Assembly: GCA_035499655.1 (NCBI GenBank)
Contig: DATJYL010000081.1
Coordinates: forward strand, 1-45,249
Reading direction: 5' to 3'
Length of the DNA stretch: 45,249 nt
DNA from: Pirellulales bacterium
Lineage (GTDB): Bacteria > Planctomycetota > Planctomycetia > Pirellulales > JADZDJ01
The notes beneath the pieces are model-generated. The model had not been told where the DNA came from. It saw only the letters and a list, made by a program, of their open reading frames with translations, and did no database searches. Positions 17,324-24,711 of the stretch are shown piece after piece. The translations under genes were made by a program, and so were the position numbers. The stretch's first letter is position 1. Each line of letters starts with the position of its first letter.

Positions 17324-18187
17324 ATGAAATCCACTCTGGCATGTATCGCGTTGCTGATTACCCCATTCTGTTTATGGACAGTGTCCGCGCAGGCTCAAAC
17401 TGGCTTTACGCTCAGCAACCAGCCGGCGAGCAACCTGCCGGCAGCGCCCCCCGCGCTGAAAGTGTTGTACATCACCGGCGGCGGATATCACGATTACGAA
17501 AAGCTCACCCCCATCATTACCGACGGCATTAAAAAACACGCCCATGCCGACATCGACGTGAAGATGCAAAAAAATGCCGACGGCAAGTGGAACTTGGATT
17601 GCATGCGCGATAAAAACTTGGGCGAAGGGTACGACGCCATTATTTACAACATCTGCTTCGCCGGCGATGAAAAAGCCAACACGCTGCCGCCGGAGGCCGA
17701 TCAAGATTTAATCGACAACGCCCTGCGTGTCACCAAGGAAGGCAAGCCGACATTGATGCTGCATTGCTCCATGCACACCTTCATGGCTTCGGACGATTGG
17801 ACCGATTGCTGCGGTCAGCGCACACGGCATCACGACAAATATAAGCCCTTCGCTACCGAAAAGGTGACCGCCGACCATCCGATCATGAAGCATTTTCCAG
17901 ACAACTGGAGCACACCGGGAGACGAATTGTACGAAACGCTGGTGTTCCCCGATTCTTCCACCCCGTTGCTTCGTTCCACCACGCCCGACAACAATGGCAA
18001 GCAAAGCATCGTCTGCTGGGTCCATACCTACGGCAAAGGCCCGGTGTTCGGAACCACCCTGGGGCACGATACTAAAACCGTGGAACAAGACGCTTACCTG
18101 CGATTACTGGCCGATGGTCTGCTGTGGGCGTGTGGCAAGCTAGACGCTGACGGAAACCCCGCACCCGGTTACGGCCCTGCGAATTAG
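17324..18187 (+). CDS. Secreted ThuA-like domain protein
   Basis: 287 residues from ATG 17324. The first ~25 residues are a signal peptide (MKSTLACIALLITPFCLWTVSAQAQ). The mature protein begins the flavodoxin/GATase-like fold seen in trehalose-utilisation ThuA proteins: LKVLYITGGGYHDYEKL, then YDAIIYNICFAG, LMLHCSMHTF, HPIMKHFPDNW, and GKGPVFGTTLGHDTKT near the end. ThuA domains are abundant in planctomycetes, often exported, and are thought to act on sugars or glycoconjugates, but no catalytic activity is established for most. Standing alone, with a 231-base gap behind it, it gives no pathway context. Confidence 0.88.
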   Translation: MKSTLACIALLITPFCLWTVSAQAQTGFTLSNQPASNLPAAPPALKVLYITGGGYHDYEKLTPIITDGIKKHAHADIDVKMQKNADGKWNLDCMRDKNLGEGYDAIIYNICFAGDEKANTLPPEADQDLIDNALRVTKEGKPTLMLHCSMHTFMASDDWTDCCGQRTRHHDKYKPFATEKVTADHPIMKHFPDNWSTPGDELYETLVFPDSSTPLLRSTTPDNNGKQSIVCWVHTYGKGPVFGTTLGHDTKTVEQDAYLRLLADGLLWACGKLDADGNPAPGYGPAN

Positions 18188-18340
18188 CGCTTATCTGTGC
18201 CAAAACCGCGACGCGCCGAGCAAAGAGCCAGGAATTACGACGGGTGCTCTTTGTTGACACCCTGGTTTACCCCATTTATCATCGAAGTATGGCGACGAAT
18301 GTCGCGCAAGTCCTTTTCCTGCCGAACGATATATGATTTT

Positions 18341-18378
18341 CCCTGTTCTCTAACCCTTTCCCCGCGGGAAGGGAGCGG
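18341..18378. repeat. Degenerate palindrome in an intergenic gap
   Basis: TCTAACCCTTTCCCC - GCGGGAAGGGAGCGG forms an imperfect inverted repeat (CTTTCCC/GGGAAGG core, offset by one base) between the ThuA gene and the coiled-coil gene. It resembles the CCCTCACCC...CTCTCCC class of dispersed bacterial repeats, the same broad class as 9380-9416. It could also serve as a transcript-end hairpin for the ThuA gene, though no T-run follows. Confidence 0.5.
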
Positions 18379-18418
18379 TTTCTTTACGGCCACAAGCACT
18401 CACTGAGAGTTGTTCCCG

Positions 18419-19801
18419 ATGCCCATTGTGCCGATTCTTTGCGGAGTGCTGGTCATCGGCGGCATTGTGGCGCTGGTGCTCAGCGCAACCACCTGGCGGT
18501 GGTATCACATCACGCTGGGCGCGCTGATCATGTTGCTGTCGGTGGTCTGGTTTTATCTAGCGGCCCGCACTTTGGAAATTCAAAGCGTCTGGCGCGGCGA
18601 AATCAACAAATACGAAAATGCCCTGACCGAAGAGGCAAAAATTCACGACAAGCTCATCCAAGGCGGTCCCGATGCCGCCGGAAACGAGCACCTCAGCTTG
18701 GCGCAATTGCGGACCGACCTGGAAAAAATGCTGCAAGGCCGGGGTCGGGTTTGGGCCCAGGTCACGCAAAAAGCGGTCGCCCCCGACACCGGAAAAATTA
18801 CCGCGGTCGTCGATAAGCCCGATCCGTCAGGTATCGAAAAAAATATGGTGTTGTATGTGTTCGACGACGTCGATGCCGGCGCCGGCGGCCAATTTCTCGG
18901 CGAGTTTGAAGTTACCGCCGTCAACGGCCAGGAAGTGCAATTGACTCCGGCGCTCAAATTGCGTCTGTCGGAATTGCAGCGCTTCGCAGCACGTCGCAGC
19001 GATCCGCTCATTCTGTACGAAGTCATGCCGACCGACAGCCGCGACATCTACGCGGATTTATTGCGCGCGGTTCAGGAACAATTTAAGCGACAGGGTAAGC
19101 AACCGCCCAACGATGCCGAAATCATCGGCGGTCAATTCCCGGCCAATGTGCCCGATCAAGTCAAGGAAGAATTCATCAAAGACGGCCAACCTCCCGCGGC
19201 CGACGAATCGCAAACCGACCGCGTCTGGCGACGGGTCAAAGCGCTGAAAGATTTTGATGTCTCCCTCGGCGCCGGCGCCGACAAGCAAACCCAGCATGTG
19301 ACCGCCGACACCATTTTGCTGCTCGACCCGCAATCGGCCCAGGAGCAGATTGCCGCAGGCAACGTGGTCCTCGTGCCCGAAAACCCGAATGTCTTTGTCC
19401 GTCCGCTGCGCGATTATGTACGGCTCTATCGCGATTTGAATTTAGCCATTGAAGGCTTGCTGCGCACCACGGCAGAGGTCGACAGCGAAAATGCCGCCGT
19501 GCAAGATGCACAGCAGAAAGTCGCCAAAGACATCGAGTATCGAACCGCCGAAATTGCCGCCTTGCAGCGCGACCTGGTTCGCTTTCAAGCGGAAAGCGAC
19601 ATGCTGAAAAAGCACGTCGCGGCGCTGGAAAAACAAGTCGCCTTGGTCAACGATCAGGCCAGCGACGCCGCCGAAAAAAATCGGCAATTGGTAACGCAGC
19701 TCAGCGATTACCAGCATCAAGCGGCCATGGAAATCAATCGCCGCATCCAAGCCGCCATGCAAGCCAGCGACAAAGATTTGGCATTGCCGCGGGCGAAATA
19801 A
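18419..19801 (+). CDS. Membrane-anchored coiled-coil protein of unknown function
   Basis: 460 residues from ATG 18419 (a TTG three codons earlier is less likely). Two membrane helices at the N-terminus (about 4-25 and 29-47) leave the rest on one side of the membrane. The middle (about 85-300) is a mixed alpha/beta part with strand-like segments such as NMVLYVFDDVDAG and GEFEVTAVNGQEVQLTPAL, and a beta-rich HVTADTILLLDPQSAQ. From about 330 to the end runs a long Gln/Ala/Glu-rich coiled coil. I do not recognise a named family; it resembles conserved planctomycete proteins of unknown role. It is not in an evident operon. A structural or scaffolding role at the membrane is only a guess. Confidence 0.72.
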   Translation: MPIVPILCGVLVIGGIVALVLSATTWRWYHITLGALIMLLSVVWFYLAARTLEIQSVWRGEINKYENALTEEAKIHDKLIQGGPDAAGNEHLSLAQLRTDLEKMLQGRGRVWAQVTQKAVAPDTGKITAVVDKPDPSGIEKNMVLYVFDDVDAGAGGQFLGEFEVTAVNGQEVQLTPALKLRLSELQRFAARRSDPLILYEVMPTDSRDIYADLLRAVQEQFKRQGKQPPNDAEIIGGQFPANVPDQVKEEFIKDGQPPAADESQTDRVWRRVKALKDFDVSLGAGADKQTQHVTADTILLLDPQSAQEQIAAGNVVLVPENPNVFVRPLRDYVRLYRDLNLAIEGLLRTTAEVDSENAAVQDAQQKVAKDIEYRTAEIAALQRDLVRFQAESDMLKKHVAALEKQVALVNDQASDAAEKNRQLVTQLSDYQHQAAMEINRRIQAAMQASDKDLALPRAK

Positions 19802-19892
19802 GTTATCGGGAAACGGCAGCGGCCGACGGCATATCTCTGGTGGTGTGTCGGCGAAGCATCACCGCTCGCGCAGTTCATCAAATTCCGTCCGC

Positions 19893-20099
19893 TCATTTCG
19901 TCAAATATAATTTGCCGGCGTGGGTCAGCCGCAAACGGTACATTTGCTGACCGTGCTCAATCCAAGCTTCACGGCAGCCCTGTAGCAGCTCGTTCGAACC
20001 ATAAATCGGCGGACGCACCTCCGCCGTTGGCAACAAACTCAGCGCCGCTGAGCGATCCGTAGATTCTTGCTTTTCGCCCGACATTTCGGTAAGCAACAT
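19893..20099 (-). CDS. hemP: HemP-like hemin uptake protein
   Basis: 68 residues from the ATG at 20099, which has an AAGGAA ribosome site about seven bases upstream; the open frame extends further but those codons look non-coding. The C-terminal ~40 residues carry the HemP signature: PPIYGSNELLQG (the I-x-S-x-x-LL-x-G helix), REAWIEHGQQMYRLRLT and the terminal GKLYLTK. HemP proteins are short, usually 40-80 residues, linked to heme uptake or iron-responsive control, though their biochemical activity is not settled. No heme receptor, TonB or Fur gene is adjacent, so it is an orphan here, as is often the case in planctomycetes. I see no clear Fur box in the 267 bases upstream. Confidence 0.85.
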   Translation of the reverse strand: MLLTEMSGEKQESTDRSAALSLLPTAEVRPPIYGSNELLQGCREAWIEHGQQMYRLRLTHAGKLYLTK

Positions 20100-20366
20100 G
20101 CGATGGTTCCTTGGGAGCGTTTGGAGCGGAGACAGATACAAAACGCACATTGCAATCGCCGTGCCGATTCCGCCGTGGAAAATTACCTGGATTTCCACCC
20201 AAATAAACTGCCTATCGACACGAGAAAGCACGAAGACGCTGCGATGACTATGGAGGCATTCCGCATTCGCTGGCCAACGATTGTCCACGCGTGATGAAGT
20301 TGTCGCCATGCAGCCTGGCAAGCGGACGCTAATAATCCTCCCGCCGCGCAACCAAACGCCCTCCTT

Positions 20367-20819
20367 TCATAATGTCGCTGGACTGCTAGCAGCCCTTATT
20401 TCCGCATAGCGTCGGAATTCCGTCTCGTCCAAAAACGCGGCTTCGCGCAACAATTGGAACATCACGGCCGTGGTCGGCCAACCGAAAGCCGCCAACAGTT
20501 GATCGAATTGCCGGCTCGGGCAAGTCCCCTTCAAATCGACAAACAGCAGCCGACCGGACCGATCGAACAAATTGCCGTCAATTTGCCACGCCAGTTCGTC
20601 ACGGCCCGAAACCCATACGAACGACCCATCCGGTTCGAAATGCAACCGCTCCAGCTTTTCCAGCGCCGCGCCGGCCTGTTCAAAACTGACGGGGAACGCC
20701 GTTGCTAATGCCGAAGGGTTGACGGTCAGCGTCTGAAATGTCGTGCCCCGCAATCTGATTTCCGGGCCAGCGGCAACTTCCGGCGAGCGTGCATGTACCG
20801 CAGTATGAAAGGAAAGCAT
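20367..20819 (-). CDS. Conserved-looking protein of unknown function
   Basis: 150 residues, starting at ATG 20819. No signal peptide or membrane helix. The sequence reads as a compact alpha/beta protein: EIRLRGTTFQTLTVNP, then a helix FEQAGAALEKLERL, then strands FEPDGSFVWVSG, LAWQIDGNLFDRSGRLLFVDLKG, and a C-terminal helical part with FDQLLAAFGWPTTAVMFQLL. I recognise no family or catalytic motif. It sits on the same strand 53 bases downstream of cutA and could be cotranscribed with it. Codon usage and amino acid content match neighbours, so it is a real gene rather than a shadow. Confidence 0.65.
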   Translation of the reverse strand: MLSFHTAVHARSPEVAAGPEIRLRGTTFQTLTVNPSALATAFPVSFEQAGAALEKLERLHFEPDGSFVWVSGRDELAWQIDGNLFDRSGRLLFVDLKGTCPSRQFDQLLAAFGWPTTAVMFQLLREAAFLDETEFRRYAEIRAASSPATL

Positions 20820-20872
20820 CCGACTATTTTAACCAATGCTTTCCGGGAACAGCATCTGCCAGTTCAACATGT

Positions 20873-21193
20873 TCAGCTCGTTTCGCTGGCCAGCCAACGC
20901 AAATACGCTTCAGAGCCCTCGACAATCGGCAGAGCCAAAATCTCCGGCAGTTCGTAGGTGTGGTGCTGGCGGATGACCTGGGCAGCCGGCTCGTACTTTG
21001 CTCGACGAGTTTTAATCCAACACTGCCACTCCGCGGCAGTTTCAATCTGGCCTTTCCAGCGGTAGATGCTTTTGACTGGCCCCACGATTTGCACACACGC
21101 GGCCAGCCGTTGCTCCAACAGCGCGTGGGCAATTTTTTTCGCGCTCTCCTGACTGGCCGCAGTGGTCACAATCTGGATAAATTCTTCGGTCAT
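20873..21193 (-). CDS. cutA: Divalent-cation tolerance protein CutA
   Basis: 106 residues, the usual length. The family core is intact: IQIVTTAASQESAKKIAHALLEQRLAACVQIVGPVKSIYRWKG, the WQCWIKTRR strand, and HHTYELPEILALPIVEGSEAYLRWL. CutA forms a very stable trimer with a ferredoxin-like fold; a role in copper or divalent metal tolerance was proposed in E. coli, but later work questions it. The gene lies between a zinc peptidase (upstream, same strand) and an unknown gene (downstream, same strand). Confidence 0.95.
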   Translation of the reverse strand: MTEEFIQIVTTAASQESAKKIAHALLEQRLAACVQIVGPVKSIYRWKGQIETAAEWQCWIKTRRAKYEPAAQVIRQHHTYELPEILALPIVEGSEAYLRWLASETS

Positions 21194-21307
21194 AAAATGG
21201 ATGAACTCGACTAGATGAACTCCACGAGCGTGCGAAACGACGTATCCGGCGACGGTCGCATGAATTGACGTGCGATCAGCAACCGTTGGGCTGCCCTAGG
21301 CGGCATT

Positions 21308-21994
21308 TTATCGCCGCGATTCGCCGCTGGCCCGAAGAACATAGTACAGCAACGTCATCACCGCTTGCAACGTGGCCGCCACATACGTCAGTGCTGCCGC
21401 ATTCAAGACGCTGTTCACGTAGTGCATGTCTTGCTCGGGCACAATGCCCAAGGTTACCAGTTCGCGCTTGGCTCGCGCGCTGGCGTCGAATTCCACCGGC
21501 AAATTCACCACTTGGAAAAACACGACCGTGCTAAACAGAATGATGCCGGCCCACAGCAAAGCCGGCAGGCTAAAAAGCACGCCCAGGATTAGCAATAGAA
21601 AACTGAAATGCGTTCCGATGCCAGCCGCCGGCACCACCGCATTGCGCACCAAAAGCGGCGCATAGTGCTTGGCGTCTTGCAAAGCGTGACCCGATTCGTG
21701 TGCCGCAATACCCACCGCTGCTAACGACCGGCTTTGATACACCGCCGAACTCAGCCTCAGCACTTTATCGCGAGGATCGTAATGATCGGTCATTTCCCCC
21801 GGCACCATCTCAATGTTGACCGCTTGTAAACCTGCTTGATCCAAAATATGACGGGCGGCGGCCGCTCCGCTCAGCGGCGCCGGCTGTTGCTGCGCTTGAG
21901 CATACGCCGACTTAACGCGGAATTGCGCCCACATCGCCAGCAAAAAAGCAGGTGCCAGGAACAAAAAATACAACGGATCAAACATGTGAAACAT
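21308..21994 (-). CDS. Neutral zinc metallopeptidase, YugP type
   Basis: 228 residues from ATG 21994, which has GAGGA nine bases upstream. An N-terminal membrane helix (about 7-24) is followed by LSSAVYQSRSLAAVGIAAHESGHALQDAKHYAPLL, holding the zinc-binding HESGH, and further helices (about 125-165 and 195-222). This is the layout of the Zn_peptidase_2 (YugP) family of membrane-associated proteases of about 220-230 residues. The conserved PGEMTDHYDPRDKVLRLS precedes the active site. Substrate and role are unknown. Located on the minus strand, divergent from the lipoprotein gene. Confidence 0.93.
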   Translation of the reverse strand: MFHMFDPLYFLFLAPAFLLAMWAQFRVKSAYAQAQQQPAPLSGAAAARHILDQAGLQAVNIEMVPGEMTDHYDPRDKVLRLSSAVYQSRSLAAVGIAAHESGHALQDAKHYAPLLVRNAVVPAAGIGTHFSFLLLILGVLFSLPALLWAGIILFSTVVFFQVVNLPVEFDASARAKRELVTLGIVPEQDMHYVNSVLNAAALTYVAATLQAVMTLLYYVLRASGESRR

Positions 21995-22447
21995 TTGGTT
22001 GCGTCCTCAATACGCTTGGCTGCATTTGCCCAGCATTGCAGATGCATCAGCAGATGATGCGGGGGTGTAAATGCGATTATATTATTTCGCTTTACGACAC
22101 GTTTTCTTCGTTACTACGTATCCCAAAGGCCGTCGGATCTTGTCCGAAGCCTGTTTGCTCATGCGCAACCACTTGTCATCATAGGATTTACAAGCGATTC
22201 ACAAACCACCGCTCTGAGATCGCCTCGCCACTTAACCTCGCCTTTCAAATGGCTGGGGTAAAATCGCCGCTCCCTGCGGGTTGACCGAAGCTCCTTTCAT
22301 CCGGCAAACTCAACATATTCCGCCCACTTAACCGCACGTCTGCACTTTTACGCGACTTCTGCTAGCATCCGTGCCGAAGTGTTAAAAGACTGTCTGCCCC
22401 TGGAACCGCGTTTCTCTCCCGCCATTCCTCTCCCCATTGAGAATCCA
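21995..22447. other. 453-bp gap between divergent genes; possible tiny ORF
   Basis: This stretch should hold the promoters of the zinc peptidase gene (minus) and the lipoprotein gene (plus); I cannot pick out reliable -35/-10 pairs. On the minus strand, 22162-22082 encodes a possible 26-residue basic peptide (MSKQASDKIRRPLGYVVTKK then TCRKAK), but it lacks a good ribosome site and I do not call it a gene. No palindromic repeat is evident. Confidence 0.4.
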
Positions 22448-23662
22448 ATGTCATTTCTCCCTAGTGCTCGATGGTTCAGCGTTGCCTTGTTGTTAACGTT
22501 TGGCCTGGCCTGCGGTTGCTCGAAAGATACAACTCCACCTGCTCAGACGTTTAATGTCAACCTTTCCTCGCCCAACGAACTGCGCGATCGCATCGATGCC
22601 CTGGTCGATTACACGCTGAACAACCGCACGCTGAACACGCGCGACCACAATGCCTGGCAAATCATGCACGGTATTTTGGCCTATGGACACGATCTCAAGA
22701 TCGAACACGACGGACAAATGATTGGGGCCCTAGATTGGTTGCTCAACGGTGGTGATCTGCACGGCTGGGAATTGGAACCAGGCGATCACGGCGTAAAAGC
22801 ACACTTGGAACCCGGTTCGATGGCGGCCCAAGGCCATCCAGACCAATGGGTCGGCATCCTTTCGCAAGTCGGCGTTAAGCCTGACGACAAGCTCGTGGTT
22901 CAAGGCAAAGTCTACAAAGTGGAGGATCTTGCCACTCAGGCCCAATGGGATCTTTACCCAGGCATGGAAGCCTGCTGGACTTTATGGACCGTCAGCACTT
23001 TTTATCCTTACGATCACACCTGGGTAGATAAAGACGGCGAGCAGTGGAACACCGAACGCCTCGAAGCCATGGAGGCTGATGCTCCCGTTGTCGGCGAAAA
23101 AGCTTCCTGCGGCGGCACGCACCGCTTGTACGGCCTGACCATTGCCTTGAATCATTACATGGAGCAAACCGGCAAAACTCCCGACCAACTCACTGGCGGC
23201 TGGCAGAAAGCCCACAACGTCATTCAAGATTGCGTCCGCAAAGCCCGCGAATTTCAACAGCCCGACGGCAACTTTTCCACGAGCTTTTTCGTTCGGCCGG
23301 GCAGTTCCGCCGATGTCAAAGTTACCCTGCACGCCACCGGCCACACGTTGGAATGGCTGGATGTCGCATTGACCAAAGAGCAATTGCAAGAGCCGTGGGT
23401 CACGGCCGCGGTGAATCGGTTGTGCCAATTGCTGGAAGATAACGCCAACCGCCAGTTAGATTGCGGCGCTTTGTACCACGCGGCCCGCGGATTGAAGCTG
23501 TACCGCGAGAAGGTATTTGGCCCCCGCGACAGCCAATCCCCCATCGTAGCCCGCGCCCCGGCCGATTCGCACGGCGGCGATCCGATCAAACCCGCCGCCG
23601 CTGGCCCGGCAACCGACGATGCCGCCCCCGCCCCGCCTCCCGGCATCGGAACGGAAAAATAA
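22448..23662 (+). CDS. Planctomycete-type lipoprotein of unknown function
   Basis: 404 residues from ATG 22448; an open stretch of 23 codons upstream is probably not used. The N-terminus (MSFLPSARWFSVALLLTFGL then ACGCSKD) is a signal sequence with cysteines at 22 and 24, fitting a lipoprotein, though the lipobox is imperfect. The body is helical with repeated conserved-looking His, Trp and Gly residues (WQIMHGILAYGHDL, GALDWLLNGGDLHGW, ACWTLWTVSTFYPYDHTW, CGGTHRLYGLTIALNHYM, GHTLEWLDVAL, GALYHAARGLKLYREKVFG). The spacing of these helices suggests an alpha/alpha toroid like terpene cyclases or glycoside-hydrolase-type barrels, but this is inference. The last ~45 residues are a Pro/Ala-rich tail. 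Confidence 0.72.
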   Translation: MSFLPSARWFSVALLLTFGLACGCSKDTTPPAQTFNVNLSSPNELRDRIDALVDYTLNNRTLNTRDHNAWQIMHGILAYGHDLKIEHDGQMIGALDWLLNGGDLHGWELEPGDHGVKAHLEPGSMAAQGHPDQWVGILSQVGVKPDDKLVVQGKVYKVEDLATQAQWDLYPGMEACWTLWTVSTFYPYDHTWVDKDGEQWNTERLEAMEADAPVVGEKASCGGTHRLYGLTIALNHYMEQTGKTPDQLTGGWQKAHNVIQDCVRKAREFQQPDGNFSTSFFVRPGSSADVKVTLHATGHTLEWLDVALTKEQLQEPWVTAAVNRLCQLLEDNANRQLDCGALYHAARGLKLYREKVFGPRDSQSPIVARAPADSHGGDPIKPAAAGPATDDAAPAPPPGIGTEK

Positions 23663-23709
23663 AGGCCGCTTGTAGGAGCCTGTCCCGCAATTACGCGGTG
23701 GATGTAGTT

Positions 23710-23790
23710 GCCGCTGTCCTCAGCGGCTGCGGTCAGCCCGGATGTGGTGGCCGCTTGTCCTCAGCGGCTGGAGACCCCGGCGCGCCGGGG
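23710..23790. repeat. Cluster of three palindromes between convergent genes
   Basis: Three inverted repeats lie in one 81-base stretch: GCCGCT-gtcctc-AGCGGC (23710-23727); GCCGCT-tgtcctc-AGCGGC (23750-23768), clearly a copy of the first; and the perfect 16-base palindrome CCCCGGCG/CGCCGGGG (23775-23790). They sit between the lipoprotein gene (plus) and the next gene (minus), where both transcripts end. They resemble REP-type dispersed elements and may also block readthrough; no T-tracts are present. Confidence 0.7.
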
Positions 23791-23819
23791 CCGCTACGTC
23801 TTCTTGAGTTGTATACTAA

Positions 23820-24347
23820 TCACTGGATCCCCGGTCCCTTTTCCTGCGCGGGCGGCGGAACGGTCGAATCGGCGCCAGAGCCCGGCGATTTGTCAGAATC
23901 CGCCGGCTTGTCGGTCGAGTCTGATCGATCTGTTGTTTTTTCTTCAGGCCGTGGCAATCGAGGAATCGGCAAGACATTCATTAAGTAATACTTCTGCTCT
24001 CCCACTAATCCGGCAACCAGACCGATAATCTGCCCTTCGAAGCCGAGCGCCAAGAATTTTTTATGATCGCCGTCGAACAGGGTCAGGTCTGCACCGCTGG
24101 GGTTCGATCCCATTTTCATTGCCAGTAACCCGTTGGCAGTGGCGGTTTCCATCACGCCATCGCCGTTTTCATTGGTTCCCAGCGTGACTTTGGCTTTCCC
24201 GTCCGCGCCAATCACTTCCAGCGCCTTGCAGCGCACCCGATCCAAATCCGCGGAATGGTTTTGTTGTTCGTTTCCGGTTTGAAACACGCCCAAACCGATC
24301 GACAACAACAATAACGGATACACAATCCAGCGTTCGCGATCAGTCAT
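23820..24347 (-). CDS. One-TM protein of unknown function
   Basis: 175 residues. One N-terminal membrane helix (about 7-26, WIVYPLLLLSIGLGVFQTG) is followed by a strand-rich domain with a repeating pattern of short beta segments (RCKALEVIGADGKAKVTLG, GNLLAM-like ANGLLAMKMGSNPSGADL, TLFDGDHKKFLALGFE). A Pro/Ser/Asp/Lys-rich disordered tail fills the last ~45 residues. The beta pattern resembles small planctomycete envelope proteins that present a right-handed or trefoil-like beta domain, but I have no family name. It is convergent with the lipoprotein gene and followed upstream by a repeat-bearing gap. Confidence 0.62.
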   Translation of the reverse strand: MTDRERWIVYPLLLLSIGLGVFQTGNEQQNHSADLDRVRCKALEVIGADGKAKVTLGTNENGDGVMETATANGLLAMKMGSNPSGADLTLFDGDHKKFLALGFEGQIIGLVAGLVGEQKYYLMNVLPIPRLPRPEEKTTDRSDSTDKPADSDKSPGSGADSTVPPPAQEKGPGIQ

Positions 24348-24364
24348 GGCGGCACCATTTTTAG

Positions 24365-24432
24365 CCGCTGGACTTGCCAGCGGAAGTTGAATAGCGGAAG
24401 TTGAATAGTTAGCCGCTGGGCTTGCCCAGCGG
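24365..24432. repeat. REP-like palindrome pair with a 14-bp tandem duplication
   Basis: Two related palindromes flank a tandem repeat: CCGCTGG-actt-(G)CCAGCGG (24365-24383) and CCGCTGGGC-tt-GCCCAGCGG (24413-24432, a perfect 9-bp stem). Between them CGGAAGTTGAATAG occurs twice head to tail (24381-24394 and 24395-24408). The rest of the 364-base gap (to 24711) shows no gene or terminator that I can support; it must carry the promoters of the minus-strand one-TM gene and the radical SAM gene. Confidence 0.72.
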
Positions 24433-24711
24433 AGATTTCACAGAAGGAAAAGCGGGCGACGGCTCTGCAGTTTAGCGATTCCCCGGCCAATCGCCCAGCA
24501 AGCGCACGGCTTCTTCGACCTGAATTTTCTACTCGCCGCTGGCAAATCAGCCTCTTTGCGAAAAGAAGAAGCGGCCCGCGGCAGCCGCAATCCAATTCTC
24601 TTTGCTGCCGGAATGAAAAAACAGTGCCCTGGGTGTTCCGTCCACAATTGACCTTTGATTAGAACAAATGTACACTACTTGAAAGCCGGTCAAAACCACC
24701 CCGCGAAAGTC

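Noticed and set aside
18341-18378. Rho-independent terminator for the ThuA-like gene
   Set aside because: The imperfect hairpin is not followed by a T-run; better explained as a degenerate dispersed repeat.
24661-24672. GAACAAATGTAC as a LexA-type SOS box before the radical SAM gene
   Set aside because: One mismatch to the GAAC-N4-GTTC core and no further copy in front of rarA or other repair genes; chance match likely.
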